The translations under genes were made by a program, and so were the position numbers. This document shows, one piece after another, positions 16,568-25,695 of a stretch of DNA of 64,000 nucleotides (position 1 is its first letter; the number at the start of each line of letters is the position of its first letter). The notes under the pieces were generated by a model. It made no database searches. It was not told the origin of the DNA and saw only the letters and a list, made by a program, of their open reading frames with translations. The DNA is taken from positions 186,001 through 250,000 of the forward strand of contig NZ_QTZO01000004.1 of assembly GCF_004025585.1 (NCBI RefSeq), in the 5' to 3' direction. The DNA is from Pseudodesulfovibrio sp. S3. Its GTDB lineage: Bacteria > Desulfobacterota > Desulfovibrionia > Desulfovibrionales > Desulfovibrionaceae.

Positions 16568-18100
16568 ATGGCTGAAAGAGTGTATGTATTTGATACTACC
16601 TTGCGTGACGGCGAACAGTCTCCCGGCGCAACCATGAACCTGGATGAGAAAATCCGCATGGCACGCCAACTCGAAACCCTGGGTGTGGACATCATCGAAG
16701 CGGGTTTCCCAATTGCCAGTCAGGGTGATTTTGAAGCGGTACAGGCCATTGCCAAGGCTGTGGGCACAGTCCAGGTCGCGGGCTTGTGCCGTGCGGTGAC
16801 CGGCGATATCGATCGCTGCTGGGAAGCCGTCAAGGAAGCGAAGAATCCGCGTATCCATACCTTCCTGGCCACCAGTGAAATTCACATGAAGCACAAACTG
16901 GGCAAGACCGCAGACGAAGTCATCGTCATGATTGACAAGGCGGTTCGCCATGCCCGGCAGTATACGGATAACGTGGAGTTCTCTGCCGAAGACGCTTCCC
17001 GTTCCGATTGGGATTTCCTGGTCAAGGTGGCCGAGGTGGCCATTGAGGCAGGGGCCAGTGTGGTCAATATTCCTGACACCGTGGGGTATACCCAGCCCTT
17101 TGAGTACTATGAGCTGATCAAGTATCTCATGAACAACGTGAAGAACATTGATAGGGCCATCCTCTCGGTTCATTGTCACAACGATCTCGGCTCCGCAGTG
17201 GCCAACAGCTTGGCCGCCGTGAAAGCGGGCGCCCGCCAGGTGGAGTGCACTGTTCTCGGCATCGGTGAGCGTGCAGGCAACGCGGCTCTTGAGGACCTGG
17301 TTATGGCCATCAATACCCGCAAGGAACTCTATGATGTGGAAACCGGTATTGATACCGAACAGTTGTTTCCGTCATGCCGTCGTCTCTCCCAGATCATCGG
17401 CATGCCCATTCCTCCCAACAAGGCCATCGTGGGCGCCAATGCCTTTGCCCATGAATCCGGCGTGCATCAGGACGGCGTTCTCAAGAACCGTTTGACCTAC
17501 GAGATCATGACCCCGGCCTCCATAGGCAGAACGTCCAATGATATCGTCATAGGCAAGCATTCCGGTTCCCACGCGGTCAAGAACAAGGCTGAGGAATTGG
17601 GGTATGCCCTGGACGACAAACAGATTCAGTTGCTGTTCAAGGCGGTCAAGGACTTGGCCGATAAGAAGGAGCAGGTTTTTGACGAAGACGTCGAAGCGCT
17701 CATCCTGGAATCCGTATATCGCCGCAAGGACCGGTTCCGCTTGGTGGATATGTCCGTGTTTTCCGGTACCGGGGACGTGCCGCCTCATGCCGCCACGGTT
17801 ATGGAGTTCGGAGCCGAAGGCGAGGCTGAAGTTAGGCGGACCAGTAATTTCGGGGAAGGTTCCATTGACGCGGTCTTTCAGTCCATCTACTCATTGGTGG
17901 GCGTATCGCCGAAACTGGAAATGTATTCGGTCAACGCCGTGACGGAAGGATCGGACGCCTTGGCCGGCGTGGCTGTGCGCATCGAGCACGATGGGGTCAA
18001 AGCCGTGGGGCGCGCCAATGATGGCGATGTGGTCAAGGCTAGCGCTTTGGCCATGATAAACGCACTCAATCGTTTGGAAAAAGCCAAAGAGGAGAAATAG
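16568..18100 (+). CDS. leuA: 2-isopropylmalate synthase
   Basis: Condenses acetyl-CoA with 2-oxoisovalerate, the first committed step of leucine synthesis. The 510-residue protein has the DRE-TIM metallolyase domain ([15 protein letters not shown] at about 9-23, [16 protein letters not shown] carrying the metal-binding His pair, and [17 protein letters not shown]) and a C-terminal LeuA allosteric dimer domain (about 385-505), so leucine feedback inhibition is likely. ATG 16568 is chosen because GGAGG precedes it; the in-frame GTG at 16484 lies in the leader hairpin. First gene of leuACDB. Confidence 0.96.
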   Translation: MAERVYVFDTTLRDGEQSPGATMNLDEKIRMARQLETLGVDIIEAGFPIASQGDFEAVQAIAKAVGTVQVAGLCRAVTGDIDRCWEAVKEAKNPRIHTFLATSEIHMKHKLGKTADEVIVMIDKAVRHARQYTDNVEFSAEDASRSDWDFLVKVAEVAIEAGASVVNIPDTVGYTQPFEYYELIKYLMNNVKNIDRAILSVHCHNDLGSAVANSLAAVKAGARQVECTVLGIGERAGNAALEDLVMAINTRKELYDVETGIDTEQLFPSCRRLSQIIGMPIPPNKAIVGANAFAHESGVHQDGVLKNRLTYEIMTPASIGRTSNDIVIGKHSGSHAVKNKAEELGYALDDKQIQLLFKAVKDLADKKEQVFDEDVEALILESVYRRKDRFRLVDMSVFSGTGDVPPHAATVMEFGAEGEAEVRRTSNFGEGSIDAVFQSIYSLVGVSPKLEMYSVNAVTEGSDALAGVAVRIEHDGVKAVGRANDGDVVKASALAMINALNRLEKAKEEK

Positions 18101-18103
18101 ATA

Positions 18104-19363
18104 ATGGGTCAGACATTAGCAGAAAAGATTTTGCAGAAACACACGGACCAAGAGGTCACCGGTGCCGGACAGATCGTCCAATGCAAGGTGGACATGGTCC
18201 TGGCCAACGATATCACCGCTCCCCTGGCCATCAAATCCTTCAAGGCCATGGGCGCAAAAAAGGTGTTCGACCGGAATAAGGTCGCCCTGGTCTGTGATCA
18301 TTTTACGCCCAACAAGGATATTGATTCGGCGGAACAGGTGAAGGTGGTTCGGGAATTTGCCGAGGAAATGGGTGTGACCCATTATTATGAATGCGGTGAA
18401 GTCGGAGTGGAACATGCGCTCCTGCCCGAGAAAGGCATTGTCGGTCCCGGTGATGTCGTGGTCGGCGCAGACTCCCATACATGCACCTACGGCGGCCTGG
18501 GCGCGTTCGCCACCGGCATGGGATCCACCGATATCGGTGCGGCCATGGCGCTGGGCGAGACCTGGTTCAAGGTCCCCCCGACCATCAGGGTGAACCTGAC
18601 CGGCACGCCGAAGCAGTATGTCGGCGCAAAGGATTTTGTCCTGAACCAGATAGGGCAGCTCGGTGTTTCCGGTGCCTTGTACAAGGCGCTTGAGTACTCC
18701 GGCGAAGTCGTGGACAATATGTCCGTGGAAGGCCGTATGACCATTGCCAACATGGCCATCGAGGCGGGCGGCAAGGTCGGCCTGTTCCCGGTGGACGCCA
18801 AGACCATGGACTATGCGGCCAAGGCCGGCTTCTCCGGCGGCGAGGCGATGGTCGCTGACGCCGATGCCGTGTACGAGCGGGTATTGAACATCGACGTCAC
18901 CGACATGGACCCGCAGGTGGCCTGTCCGCATCTGCCGGACAACGTCAAGCCCGTGGACGAGACTTCCGGCCTGAAGATCCATCAGGCGGTCATCGGCTCC
19001 TGTACAAATGGTCGCATCGAGGACTTGCGCGTTGCCGCTGCCATTCTGAAAGGACGCAAGGTCGATCCCAAGGTGCGCTGTATTATCCTGCCCGCCACTC
19101 CGGCCATCTGGAAGGCGTGCATGAAGGAAGGGCTGATGGAAATCTTCATGGATGCCGGTTGTATCGTCGGTCCCCCGACTTGCGGCCCTTGTCTGGGCGG
19201 CCACATGGGCATTCTGGCGGGAGGCGAGCGCGTCATTGCCACCACCAACCGCAACTTCAAGGGCCGTATGGGCTCTCTTGAATCTGAAGTTTTCCTTTCC
19301 AATCCGGCCGTGGCCGCTGCCAGCGCCATTGCCGGTGAGATCATCAACCCTGCCAAACTGTAG
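18104..19363 (+). CDS. leuC: 3-isopropylmalate dehydratase large subunit
   Basis: With LeuD isomerises 2-isopropylmalate to 3-isopropylmalate through a 4Fe-4S cluster. The 419-residue length is the short HacA/archaeal-type LeuC, about 50 residues shorter than the E. coli protein. Cluster ligands are the Cys in IGSCTNGRIEDLRVAA and the pair in PTCGPCLGGHMG. GADSHTCTYGGLGAFATGMG is the substrate-binding signature. It starts 3 bases after leuA and is followed by leuD after 12 bases. Confidence 0.96.
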   Translation: MGQTLAEKILQKHTDQEVTGAGQIVQCKVDMVLANDITAPLAIKSFKAMGAKKVFDRNKVALVCDHFTPNKDIDSAEQVKVVREFAEEMGVTHYYECGEVGVEHALLPEKGIVGPGDVVVGADSHTCTYGGLGAFATGMGSTDIGAAMALGETWFKVPPTIRVNLTGTPKQYVGAKDFVLNQIGQLGVSGALYKALEYSGEVVDNMSVEGRMTIANMAIEAGGKVGLFPVDAKTMDYAAKAGFSGGEAMVADADAVYERVLNIDVTDMDPQVACPHLPDNVKPVDETSGLKIHQAVIGSCTNGRIEDLRVAAAILKGRKVDPKVRCIILPATPAIWKACMKEGLMEIFMDAGCIVGPPTCGPCLGGHMGILAGGERVIATTNRNFKGRMGSLESEVFLSNPAVAAASAIAGEIINPAKL

Positions 19364-19375
19364 GAGGGAACTAGA

Positions 19376-19867
19376 ATGAAAGTTACCGGAACCGCTCACA
19401 AAGTGGGCGACCATATAGATACCGACGCCATCATCCCGGCCCGTTTCCTTGTGACCACCGATTCCAAGGTGCTCGGCGAGAACTGCATGGAAGGGTTGGA
19501 GGCCGGATGGGTCAGCCGTGTGAAAGAAAACGACGTCATGGTTGGCGGCAAGAACTTCGGCTGTGGTTCGTCGCGCGAACATGCGCCCATATCCATCCTT
19601 GGAGCAGGAATCCCGGTCGTGCTGGCTCACAGCTTTGCCCGCATCTTTTATCGCAACGGCTTCAACATGGGTCTGGTGCTGCTCGAGATCGGCGATGATA
19701 TCGAAAAATTAAACGATACTGATGAGATAGAGGTTGATACCGCCACGGGTACTGTCAGGAATCTGACCTCGGGCGTGACCATCCAGGCGGCGGCCGTGCC
19801 TCCGTTCATGCAGGAGATCCTGGATGCAGGCGGACTGGTCGAATACGCCAAGCGGAAGTTGGCTTAA
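19376..19867 (+). CDS. leuD: 3-isopropylmalate dehydratase small subunit
   Basis: Swivelling-domain partner of LeuC. The 163-residue length is that of the short type. [12 protein letters not shown] and [25 protein letters not shown] are the family signatures; the SSREHAP loop contacts the substrate. GGAGGGA precedes the ATG. The gene ends 158 bases before leuB, the only sizeable gap in the operon. Confidence 0.96.
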   Translation: MKVTGTAHKVGDHIDTDAIIPARFLVTTDSKVLGENCMEGLEAGWVSRVKENDVMVGGKNFGCGSSREHAPISILGAGIPVVLAHSFARIFYRNGFNMGLVLLEIGDDIEKLNDTDEIEVDTATGTVRNLTSGVTIQAAAVPPFMQEILDAGGLVEYAKRKLA

Positions 19868-20025
19868 ACGGTAGACTTGAAACCGCTTTTGGCGCGGTAT
19901 GGTCGAGGAGTCGCCTTGGCTTGACCGGCTTCCCCCGCGAAGCGGCAACAAAAGTTTTGGAGAGTCCGGCGAAGGCGAGCGCCGATAGGCACGCCCAGGG
20001 CATCTCACACCAATAGGAGATTTAC
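19868..20025. other. Spacer between leuD and leuB, repeat-like
   Basis: These 158 bases carry no convincing gene. They contain short self-complementary pieces (CCGCTTTTGGCGCGG; GCGAAGGCGAGCGCC) and the phrase AAAAGTTTTGGAGAGTCC, which I recall as part of interspersed intergenic repeats in Desulfovibrio genomes; that memory cannot be checked here. The Shine-Dalgarno of leuB (AGGAGA) is at its end. Confidence 0.4.
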
Positions 20026-21093
20026 ATGAAGATTTGTGTACTGCCGGGTGACGGCATCGGTCAGGAAATCATAGCCCAGGCCCTGCGTGTGCTCGAGAAG
20101 GTGGGCGGCAAGTTCGGTCGTACCTTTGAAACCACGGAAGCGTTGATCGGCGGTTGCGCCATTGATGCCGAAGGCGTACCGCTGCCTGCCGACACCGTTG
20201 CCAAGTGCAAGGATTCCGATGCGGTGCTGCTCGGCGCCGTCGGTGGCCCCAAGTGGGACACCATCGATCCGGCCATTCGCCCGGAAAAGGGGCTGCTCGG
20301 CATTCGCAAGGAACTTGGGCTGTTCGCCAACCTGCGCCCGGCCAAGTTGTTCAAGGAACTGGCCGAAGCCTGTTACCTGCGCCCGGACATCGTGGCCAGG
20401 GGGTTGGATGTCATGGTCGTGCGCGAACTGACCGGCGGCATCTACTTCGGCGAGCCTCGTTTCGACGGCGAGAAGGACGGCGAGCGGTTCGGTTACAATA
20501 CCATGACGTATTATGAGCATGAGATCCGCCGTATCGCCAAGGTTGCGTTCGAGGCCGCCAGAAAACGTTCCGGCCGTCTTTGTTCCGTGGACAAGGCCAA
20601 TGTCCTGGATGTTTCCCGCGTCTGGCGCGAGATCGTCATCGACGAGCACAAGAATTATGCGGACGTCGAGCTTTCGCACATGTATGTGGACAATGCGGCC
20701 ATGCAGTTGGTGCGCGATCCGTCCCAGTTCGACGTGATCGTCACCGGCAATCTGTTTGGTGATATCCTGTCTGACGAAGCGGCCGCCATCACCGGTTCCA
20801 TCGGTATGTTGCCGTCCGCATCCCTGGGTGAATCCAACCCCGGCCTGTATGAACCCATTCACGGCTCTGCCCCGGATATTGCCGGTCAGAACAAGGCCAA
20901 TCCTCTGGCCACCATCTTGTCCGTGGCCATGATGTTGCGTTATTCCTTCGACATGGTCGAAGAAGCGGATTGCATCGAACAGGCCGTGGAAAAGACCTTG
21001 GAGCAGGGATACCGCACAGGGGATATCCTCCAGCAAGGGTGCAAGCCCGTGGGTTGCGCGGAGATGACCGAAGCCGTATTGGCGAATATGTAA
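20026..21093 (+). CDS. leuB: 3-isopropylmalate dehydrogenase
   Basis: NAD-dependent oxidative decarboxylation of 3-isopropylmalate to 2-oxoisocaproate, third step of leucine synthesis. 355 residues, the normal length. Motifs: [10 protein letters not shown] at the N-terminus; [11 protein letters not shown]; the substrate arginines in LFANLRPAK and [15 protein letters not shown]; and the NAD/metal signature [25 protein letters not shown] (ending at about 270). [17 protein letters not shown] holds the adenine-binding loop. The Tyr and Lys of the catalytic pair are in [19 protein letters not shown] and VDKANVLD. Last gene of the operon, before a terminator. Confidence 0.97.
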   Translation: MKICVLPGDGIGQEIIAQALRVLEKVGGKFGRTFETTEALIGGCAIDAEGVPLPADTVAKCKDSDAVLLGAVGGPKWDTIDPAIRPEKGLLGIRKELGLFANLRPAKLFKELAEACYLRPDIVARGLDVMVVRELTGGIYFGEPRFDGEKDGERFGYNTMTYYEHEIRRIAKVAFEAARKRSGRLCSVDKANVLDVSRVWREIVIDEHKNYADVELSHMYVDNAAMQLVRDPSQFDVIVTGNLFGDILSDEAAAITGSIGMLPSASLGESNPGLYEPIHGSAPDIAGQNKANPLATILSVAMMLRYSFDMVEEADCIEQAVEKTLEQGYRTGDILQQGCKPVGCAEMTEAVLANM

Positions 21094-21114
21094 GTTTGAT
21101 CAATTCATGTAAAA

Positions 21115-21146
21115 CGGGCCGTGTCGCTTGGCGATACGGCCTGTTT
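21115..21146 (+). terminator. Terminator of the leu operon
   Basis: GGCCGTGTCGC (21117-21127) pairs with GCGATACGGCC (21131-21141) with one wobble, followed by TGTTTT. It also lies next to the end of the convergent gene at 21163. Confidence 0.88.
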
Positions 21147-21162
21147 TCATTATTCGGTTGGG

Positions 21163-21609
21163 CTACTTGGGGTTGTTGGCCTTGAGTGCCAATTTGCTGG
21201 TTTCGAGGTCGATGAAGCCGAGTGTCAGACATATGCTGAGGAAGTCCATTTTCATGACCTCCATTTTTTTGAGCGCCTGTTCATTCTGCTCCATGGTAAT
21301 CATGCCCTGGGAAACAAGATAGCGGCTGACCTTGACGGTTGCATCCTCTTCTTCAAAGTCCAGGTCCTCGGCTGAGATGGTCTTGATGCCCTGGGATTTG
21401 TTCTTGAGGGTGGCCAGTTTTTGCTCCTTGTCGACAGCTTCCCTTTTCAATTCTCTTTTCTGGCTGACCATGAAATCATATCTGGCCTGTACTTCCTGTT
21501 GCTGACTTGTCAGTCTGTTTATGGTCGTAACCCTGTGTTGGGAAATCAGCCGGAAAATGACCAAAAACAGAAGAAGTATGAATCCGAGGATGAATCCTAT
21601 GGTTGTCAT
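21163..21609 (-). CDS. Uncharacterised membrane-anchored coiled-coil protein
   Basis: A 148-residue protein with one N-terminal membrane helix (residues about 4-22), a coiled coil of about 55 residues, an acidic linker (EDLDFEEEDATV) and a C-terminal helical region (VSRYLVSQGMITMEQNEQALKKM). The tail pattern resembles motifs in which a short helix-turn-helix follows MITxEQ, but I cannot name the family. It overlaps the 83-residue gene upstream by 4 bases (ATGA), so the two are translationally coupled and probably act together at the inner membrane. Function unknown. Confidence 0.65.
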   Translation of the reverse strand: MTTIGFILGFILLLFLVIFRLISQHRVTTINRLTSQQQEVQARYDFMVSQKRELKREAVDKEQKLATLKNKSQGIKTISAEDLDFEEEDATVKVSRYLVSQGMITMEQNEQALKKMEVMKMDFLSICLTLGFIDLETSKLALKANNPK

Positions 21610-21857
21610 TGCTGACCCCGTTCTTCCAGGATTTCTATCTGCTCATCGATTTCGTCGATTCTGATTCTGAGGTCGATGATCTGTTGTTCGAATATGTCGG
21701 ATTTGGCCGTAAGCTGAGAGGTCAGGTTCCTGACTTCGTTTTGCTTCCGTTGTATGAGGTCCGCACTGTTGTGGTGGTGCAACACGAGTACCGCCACCAG
21801 GACGAAGGCGAACATGGCAAGGAGAAGATATATGGTGCTTACTTCTAACATGTCCAA
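21606..21857 (-). CDS. Uncharacterised small membrane coiled-coil protein
   Basis: An 83-residue protein with a single membrane helix (about residues 9-27: IYLLLAMFAFVLVAVLVL) and a cytoplasmic-type coiled coil (about 35-80) rich in Ile/Glu heptads. It resembles in architecture, though not in recognisable sequence, small division or envelope coiled-coil proteins. The stop codon overlaps the start of the 148-residue gene. Function unknown; the pair may form a heteromeric membrane assembly, which is inference from coupling and shared architecture. Confidence 0.6.
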   Translation of the reverse strand: MDMLEVSTIYLLLAMFAFVLVAVLVLHHHNSADLIQRKQNEVRNLTSQLTAKSDIFEQQIIDLRIRIDEIDEQIEILEERGQQ

Positions 21858-21957
21858 GATAAAGAATTAAATTGTGTTTATCAGCGTTTGAAGAATCGGG
21901 ATGATTACTTGCCGGGGCTCTGTTTGGCAAGTGAATGTGTGCATCAGATCGGCTTTG

Positions 21958-22230
21958 TCATAGTGCTGAAACAGGGATGTTTGACTGGATTCGGGAGATC
22001 TTTTTATCCTTGGGTAATTTCTTTACTTCGATTTCCAGTTTCAGGGCAGTGCTCTTGTCGGCTACTTCCGTGATGGCAGCCAGTATGACCGGACGACGGG
22101 AACGGGTGTATTTTGAAGCTGTCCCCGAGTTGTGCGCGTCCAGCCTTTTGTCTATATCGGTGGTAATGCCGCAGTACAGACTGTTGTCGGTGCATCGGAG
22201 CAGATAGACATACCATGGCTGCATGTCCAA
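21958..22230 (-). CDS. GIY-YIG nuclease domain protein
   Basis: A 90-residue single-domain member of the GIY-YIG superfamily (UPF0213/YhbQ type). WYVYLLRCTDNSLYCGITTD contains the motif in the form VYLL...YCGIT (YIG appears as YCG), followed by the conserved Arg in DKRLDAHN and Thr-Ser-Lys-Tyr-Thr, and by LKLEIEVKKLPKDKK with the metal-binding Glu. The family acts on nucleic acids, but the cellular role of these small proteins is mostly unknown; a DNA repair role is reported for some. No neighbour clarifies it. Confidence 0.85.
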   Translation of the reverse strand: MDMQPWYVYLLRCTDNSLYCGITTDIDKRLDAHNSGTASKYTRSRRPVILAAITEVADKSTALKLEIEVKKLPKDKKISRIQSNIPVSAL

Positions 22231-22324
22231 AGTGTAGCCTGAAGCGGGAGCGCGGTCAAAACAGTTGCCAATCTTCTGCGCCCATTATATCTCCTATCGC
22301 AAGCAATAAAAGGGTATTATTTTC

Positions 22325-24301
22325 ATGTCACGAATCACTGTTCAGAGTCTCGGGAAATCCTATGGCGGGGAAGCGGTTTTTTCTGATGTCGCTTTTGAAG
22401 TGACACCGGGAATGCGTCTTGCCCTGACCGGTCCCAATGGGTGTGGCAAGAGTACGCTGCTCAAAGTGTTGGCTGGTAGGATAGAGCCGGATGTGGGGCA
22501 GGTGACACTCTCCAAGGGGGCGCAGGTAGGGTATGTGGCTCAGGAAATGAAAGGTACGGTGCTCGAAGAGCAGTTGTTGTCCTGGGTCCTGTCAGCATTG
22601 CCGTCCTGGAAGGAATTCTGGAAGGCATGGGAAAAGGCCGTGGCGGACGGCGACGATGCCCGCATTGCAAAGCTCTCTCACCGTCAGGCGGAATTCGAGT
22701 CTTTGTACGGATACAACCCGGACCACAAGGCGCGGGCCATTCTGACGGGGTTGGGTTTTGACGACGACGAACTGTTGAAACAGATCGGTGAACTCTCCGG
22801 CGGTTGGAGGGAGAGGGCCAAGCTTGCACGGGTATTGTTGCAGGGGGCTGATGTCCTGTTGCTCGACGAGCCCACCAACCATCTCGATCTTGAAGCAGTG
22901 GAATGGCTTGAGGATTACCTCCTGAACTTTCGCGGGACACTGGCCTTTGTTGTGCATGATCGCATTTTTCTCAACCGGGTGGGAACCCACGTGTTGTTCC
23001 TCGGTGCGGGCAAGCCCGTATTGCGCAAGGGGTCCTTTGATGAATTCCTGATTTGGGATGAGGAAAATCGGGAGCAACGCCGCAAGGAAGCGGCCAAGCT
23101 TTCGGCCAGAATCGATACCGAGTACAAGTATATCAACAAGTTTCGGGTCAAGGCTCGCAAGGCGGCCCAAGCGCAGAGCAAGCTCAAGAAGGTGGTGAAG
23201 CTCGAGCAGGAGCTGAACCAGATAAAAGAGGCGCAGGCAGCGTCTCATCGGGGAAAGAGCCTGAATTTTCGTCTGCCCGAACCAAAACGCGGTGACAAGG
23301 TCCCGGTGGCGGCCGTTGACCTCGAATTTCATTATGAGGGTGGACATTCTGTCTGGTCCAAGCTCAATTTCCAGCTTTTTCGCGGTAAGAAGGTGGCTGT
23401 GGTTGCGCCCAACGGTGCCGGTAAATCCACCTTGCTCAAGCTCATCACCGGCGGACTTGCCCCGTCGGGCGGGCACGTCAAGATAGGGTCCGGTACCGAT
23501 GTCGGCTACTTCAGCCAGCATCAGCACGAGATTCTCAATCTCGACAATTCGGTCATCTCCGAGATCCGTCGGCTTTCCGACCCCGGCCTGACCGAACAGC
23601 AGGTCATGAGCGTGCTTGGCCTGTTCCTGCTTGGCGAGCCGTTTTTCGAACGCAAGGTCAAGGGGTTGTCCGGCGGTGAAAAGAGCCGTTTGCTCCTGGC
23701 GACCCTGTTTCTGGCTCGGGCAAATCTTCTCATTCTCGACGAACCCACCAACCATCTGGACATCGAGACCCGCGAAGGCCTCATACGTGCCCTCCATGAT
23801 TATGAGGGGACGTTGCTGTTCGTGGCCCATGACCGCTATCTGTTGAACGAGGTGGCCGAAGAGGTGTGGGCGCTGGATGAAAACGGAATAGTGCCGTATC
23901 TGGGCGGGTTCGAGGAATTTCATTCCAAGCAGAAGCAGGAGGAGGCGTGCCGGACCGGACTGGCATCCTGCAAGCCGGAGGAGGTGCTGGAGAAGCGAAA
24001 GCTCTCCAAGGAGGACAAACGCCGCCAGGCCGAGGAGCGCAACCGGCTGTACCGGCAGCTCAAGCCTTTGAAGAAGAAGTACGACAAGCTGGAGACGGAC
24101 CTGGAGAAGGTCCTTGAAGACCAGGCCCGGCTGGAAGCCAAAATGAACGACCCCTTGACCTACGAAAGGCCGGAGGAGGCGCTCAAGATCAATGCGGATT
24201 ACAAGGACGCTTCCGAGTGGGCTGAAACACTCATGGAGCAGATGGCCGTATTGGAGGAGCAGATGGAAGCGATCACCAGTTTGCAGGAAGAGGAAGCATG
24301 A
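22325..24301 (+). CDS. ABC-F family ATPase (Uup/EttA-like translation factor)
   Basis: A 658-residue cytoplasmic protein with two ABC domains and no membrane segments. ABC-F proteins bind the ribosomal E site and rescue stalled or damaged translation, or protect against antibiotics. Walker A motifs lie at GPNGCGKST (from 36) and APNGAGKST (from 361); signature motifs are LSGGWRERAKLARVLL and LSGGEKSRLLLATLFLA; LLLDEPTNHLD and LILDEPTNHLD are the Walker B sites. The linker between domains (about 245-310) carries a basic coiled region that would contact tRNA, and a C-terminal coiled coil (about 560-650) resembles Uup or YheS. The 3' end overlaps the Nudix gene by 4 bases. The subfamily is not certain. 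Confidence 0.92.
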   Translation: MSRITVQSLGKSYGGEAVFSDVAFEVTPGMRLALTGPNGCGKSTLLKVLAGRIEPDVGQVTLSKGAQVGYVAQEMKGTVLEEQLLSWVLSALPSWKEFWKAWEKAVADGDDARIAKLSHRQAEFESLYGYNPDHKARAILTGLGFDDDELLKQIGELSGGWRERAKLARVLLQGADVLLLDEPTNHLDLEAVEWLEDYLLNFRGTLAFVVHDRIFLNRVGTHVLFLGAGKPVLRKGSFDEFLIWDEENREQRRKEAAKLSARIDTEYKYINKFRVKARKAAQAQSKLKKVVKLEQELNQIKEAQAASHRGKSLNFRLPEPKRGDKVPVAAVDLEFHYEGGHSVWSKLNFQLFRGKKVAVVAPNGAGKSTLLKLITGGLAPSGGHVKIGSGTDVGYFSQHQHEILNLDNSVISEIRRLSDPGLTEQQVMSVLGLFLLGEPFFERKVKGLSGGEKSRLLLATLFLARANLLILDEPTNHLDIETREGLIRALHDYEGTLLFVAHDRYLLNEVAEEVWALDENGIVPYLGGFEEFHSKQKQEEACRTGLASCKPEEVLEKRKLSKEDKRRQAEERNRLYRQLKPLKKKYDKLETDLEKVLEDQARLEAKMNDPLTYERPEEALKINADYKDASEWAETLMEQMAVLEEQMEAITSLQEEEA

Positions 24302-24684
24302 AGCCTGTCCTGAACGTGGTTGCCGGTATCATCTGGAGGGGAACCGAGTACCTTGCCGTTGAACGCCCCGAGGGCGCGCGCATGGCCGGGTGGTGGGAAT
24401 TTCCCGGTGGCAAGATCGAAGCGGGCGAGTCCCGTGACCAGGCCCTTGTTCGGGAATTTCAGGAGGAGCTGGGCATCACGCCTACGGAATTCGAGTACTG
24501 GCGGGATCTGGAACATGAATACGACGAGTTTGTCGTTCGGTTGTCTTTTTTTCATGTGCGTAAATATTCCGGTCAGTTACTGGGTCTTGAAAACCAACGA
24601 ATGGCCTGGGTCGATCCTGCACAACCTCCCTCCCTCAGATACCTCCCCGCTGACATTGCCATAGTCGAAGCCCTTCATCGGTAG
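24298..24684 (+). CDS. (Deoxy)nucleoside triphosphate pyrophosphohydrolase, MutT-like Nudix protein
   Basis: A 128-residue Nudix hydrolase likely to clean 8-oxo-dGTP from the nucleotide pool. The Nudix box is complete: GGKIEAGESRDQALVREF followed by QEELGI (G-x5-E-x7-REUxEExGU, about residues 38-60). WWEFPGGK and the later MAWVDP are typical of MutT. It overlaps the ABC-F gene by 4 bases (ATGA), so it is translationally coupled to it. MutY encoded at 7969 would act on the same lesion in DNA, though the genes are far apart. Confidence 0.88.
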   Translation: MKPVLNVVAGIIWRGTEYLAVERPEGARMAGWWEFPGGKIEAGESRDQALVREFQEELGITPTEFEYWRDLEHEYDEFVVRLSFFHVRKYSGQLLGLENQRMAWVDPAQPPSLRYLPADIAIVEALHR

Positions 24685-24807
24685 TTTTCCCTACTCTTTG
24701 CCCGGGAATCCCGGTATTTCTCCATTGAAGGTTGCGCCAAGAAGGAGTATGTAACTTCTCTTGCCCTTTCAGGGTCGTACTGCATATTTTGCTGAAGGAG
24801 TAGTGCT

Positions 24808-25680
24808 TTGCGCGTTTGTGATCTGATCGAAGGGAAATCCCCTTTCATCTCTTTGGAGTTTTTTCCTCCCAAGGAAAAGGACGCCTGGCCCGAGTTTTTC
24901 GAGGTTGTGCAGGAACTCAAGGTGCTGGAGCCGCTGTTTGCATCCGTAACGTATGGTGCCGGCGGCGGAACCCAGGACAACACCTTGGAGATCGCCACCA
25001 GAATGAAAAGGGATCATGGCATTGAGCCGCTTACCCATCTGACCAGCGTCGGTGCATCGGCCGAAAAGCTGGACGGTTTTCTTCAAAGTCTGCGCGCGGC
25101 CGATATTGAAAACGTGCTCGCCCTGCGCGGTGATCCGCCGCGGGGTGTCGAAAATTTCGACTTCAATTCCCAGGAATTCAAGCATGCCACAGATGTCATA
25201 GAATTTATTTGCCGGAAATACCCGGAAATGTGCGTGGGCGGGGCAGCCTATCCAGAGCCGCATTTCGAGTCCTCAAGCATCAGGTCCGACCTGGAAATGG
25301 TCCATCTGAAAGTGCAAAAGGGTGCGCAGTTTTTGGTTACTCAGTTGTTTTTCGACAACCGACTGTACTTCGATTATGTTGAGCGCCTGAGAGTCATGGG
25401 GTCGAACGTGCCTGTCATTCCCGGCATTCTTCCCATCATGAGTCTCAAGTCGGCAAAATTCATTCTCGGTTTGTGTGGCGCCGCCATTCCCGGCAAATTT
25501 TTGAGCGCCCTTGAGCAGGCACACGAGAAAGGTGGCGATGACGCTGTCTACGAACTCGGCATCGACTACGCGACCAAACAGTCGCAACAGCTCATCGACG
25601 GAGGCGCCCCCGGCGTGCATCTGTACACGCTCAATCGCGCCAAGGCAGTTCTCGAAATCGGACAGAATTTAAAGTTTTAG
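24808..25680 (+). CDS. metF: 5,10-methylenetetrahydrofolate reductase
   Basis: Flavoprotein reducing methylene-tetrahydrofolate to methyl-tetrahydrofolate for methionine synthesis. 290 residues, family length. Signatures: SLEFFPPK at the N-terminus with the catalytic Glu; FASVTYGAGG; LALRGDPPRG; VGGAAYPEPH; and FLVTQLFFDNRLYFDYVERL. The TTG start at 24808 is supported by GAAGGAG 7 bases upstream and by the family N-terminus. In acetogens and sulfate reducers MetF can also belong to the Wood-Ljungdahl methyl branch, but no such genes are near. asd follows after 15 bases. Confidence 0.95.
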   Translation: MRVCDLIEGKSPFISLEFFPPKEKDAWPEFFEVVQELKVLEPLFASVTYGAGGGTQDNTLEIATRMKRDHGIEPLTHLTSVGASAEKLDGFLQSLRAADIENVLALRGDPPRGVENFDFNSQEFKHATDVIEFICRKYPEMCVGGAAYPEPHFESSSIRSDLEMVHLKVQKGAQFLVTQLFFDNRLYFDYVERLRVMGSNVPVIPGILPIMSLKSAKFILGLCGAAIPGKFLSALEQAHEKGGDDAVYELGIDYATKQSQQLIDGGAPGVHLYTLNRAKAVLEIGQNLKF

Positions 25681-25695
25681 GGGGGAGGGTTCATC

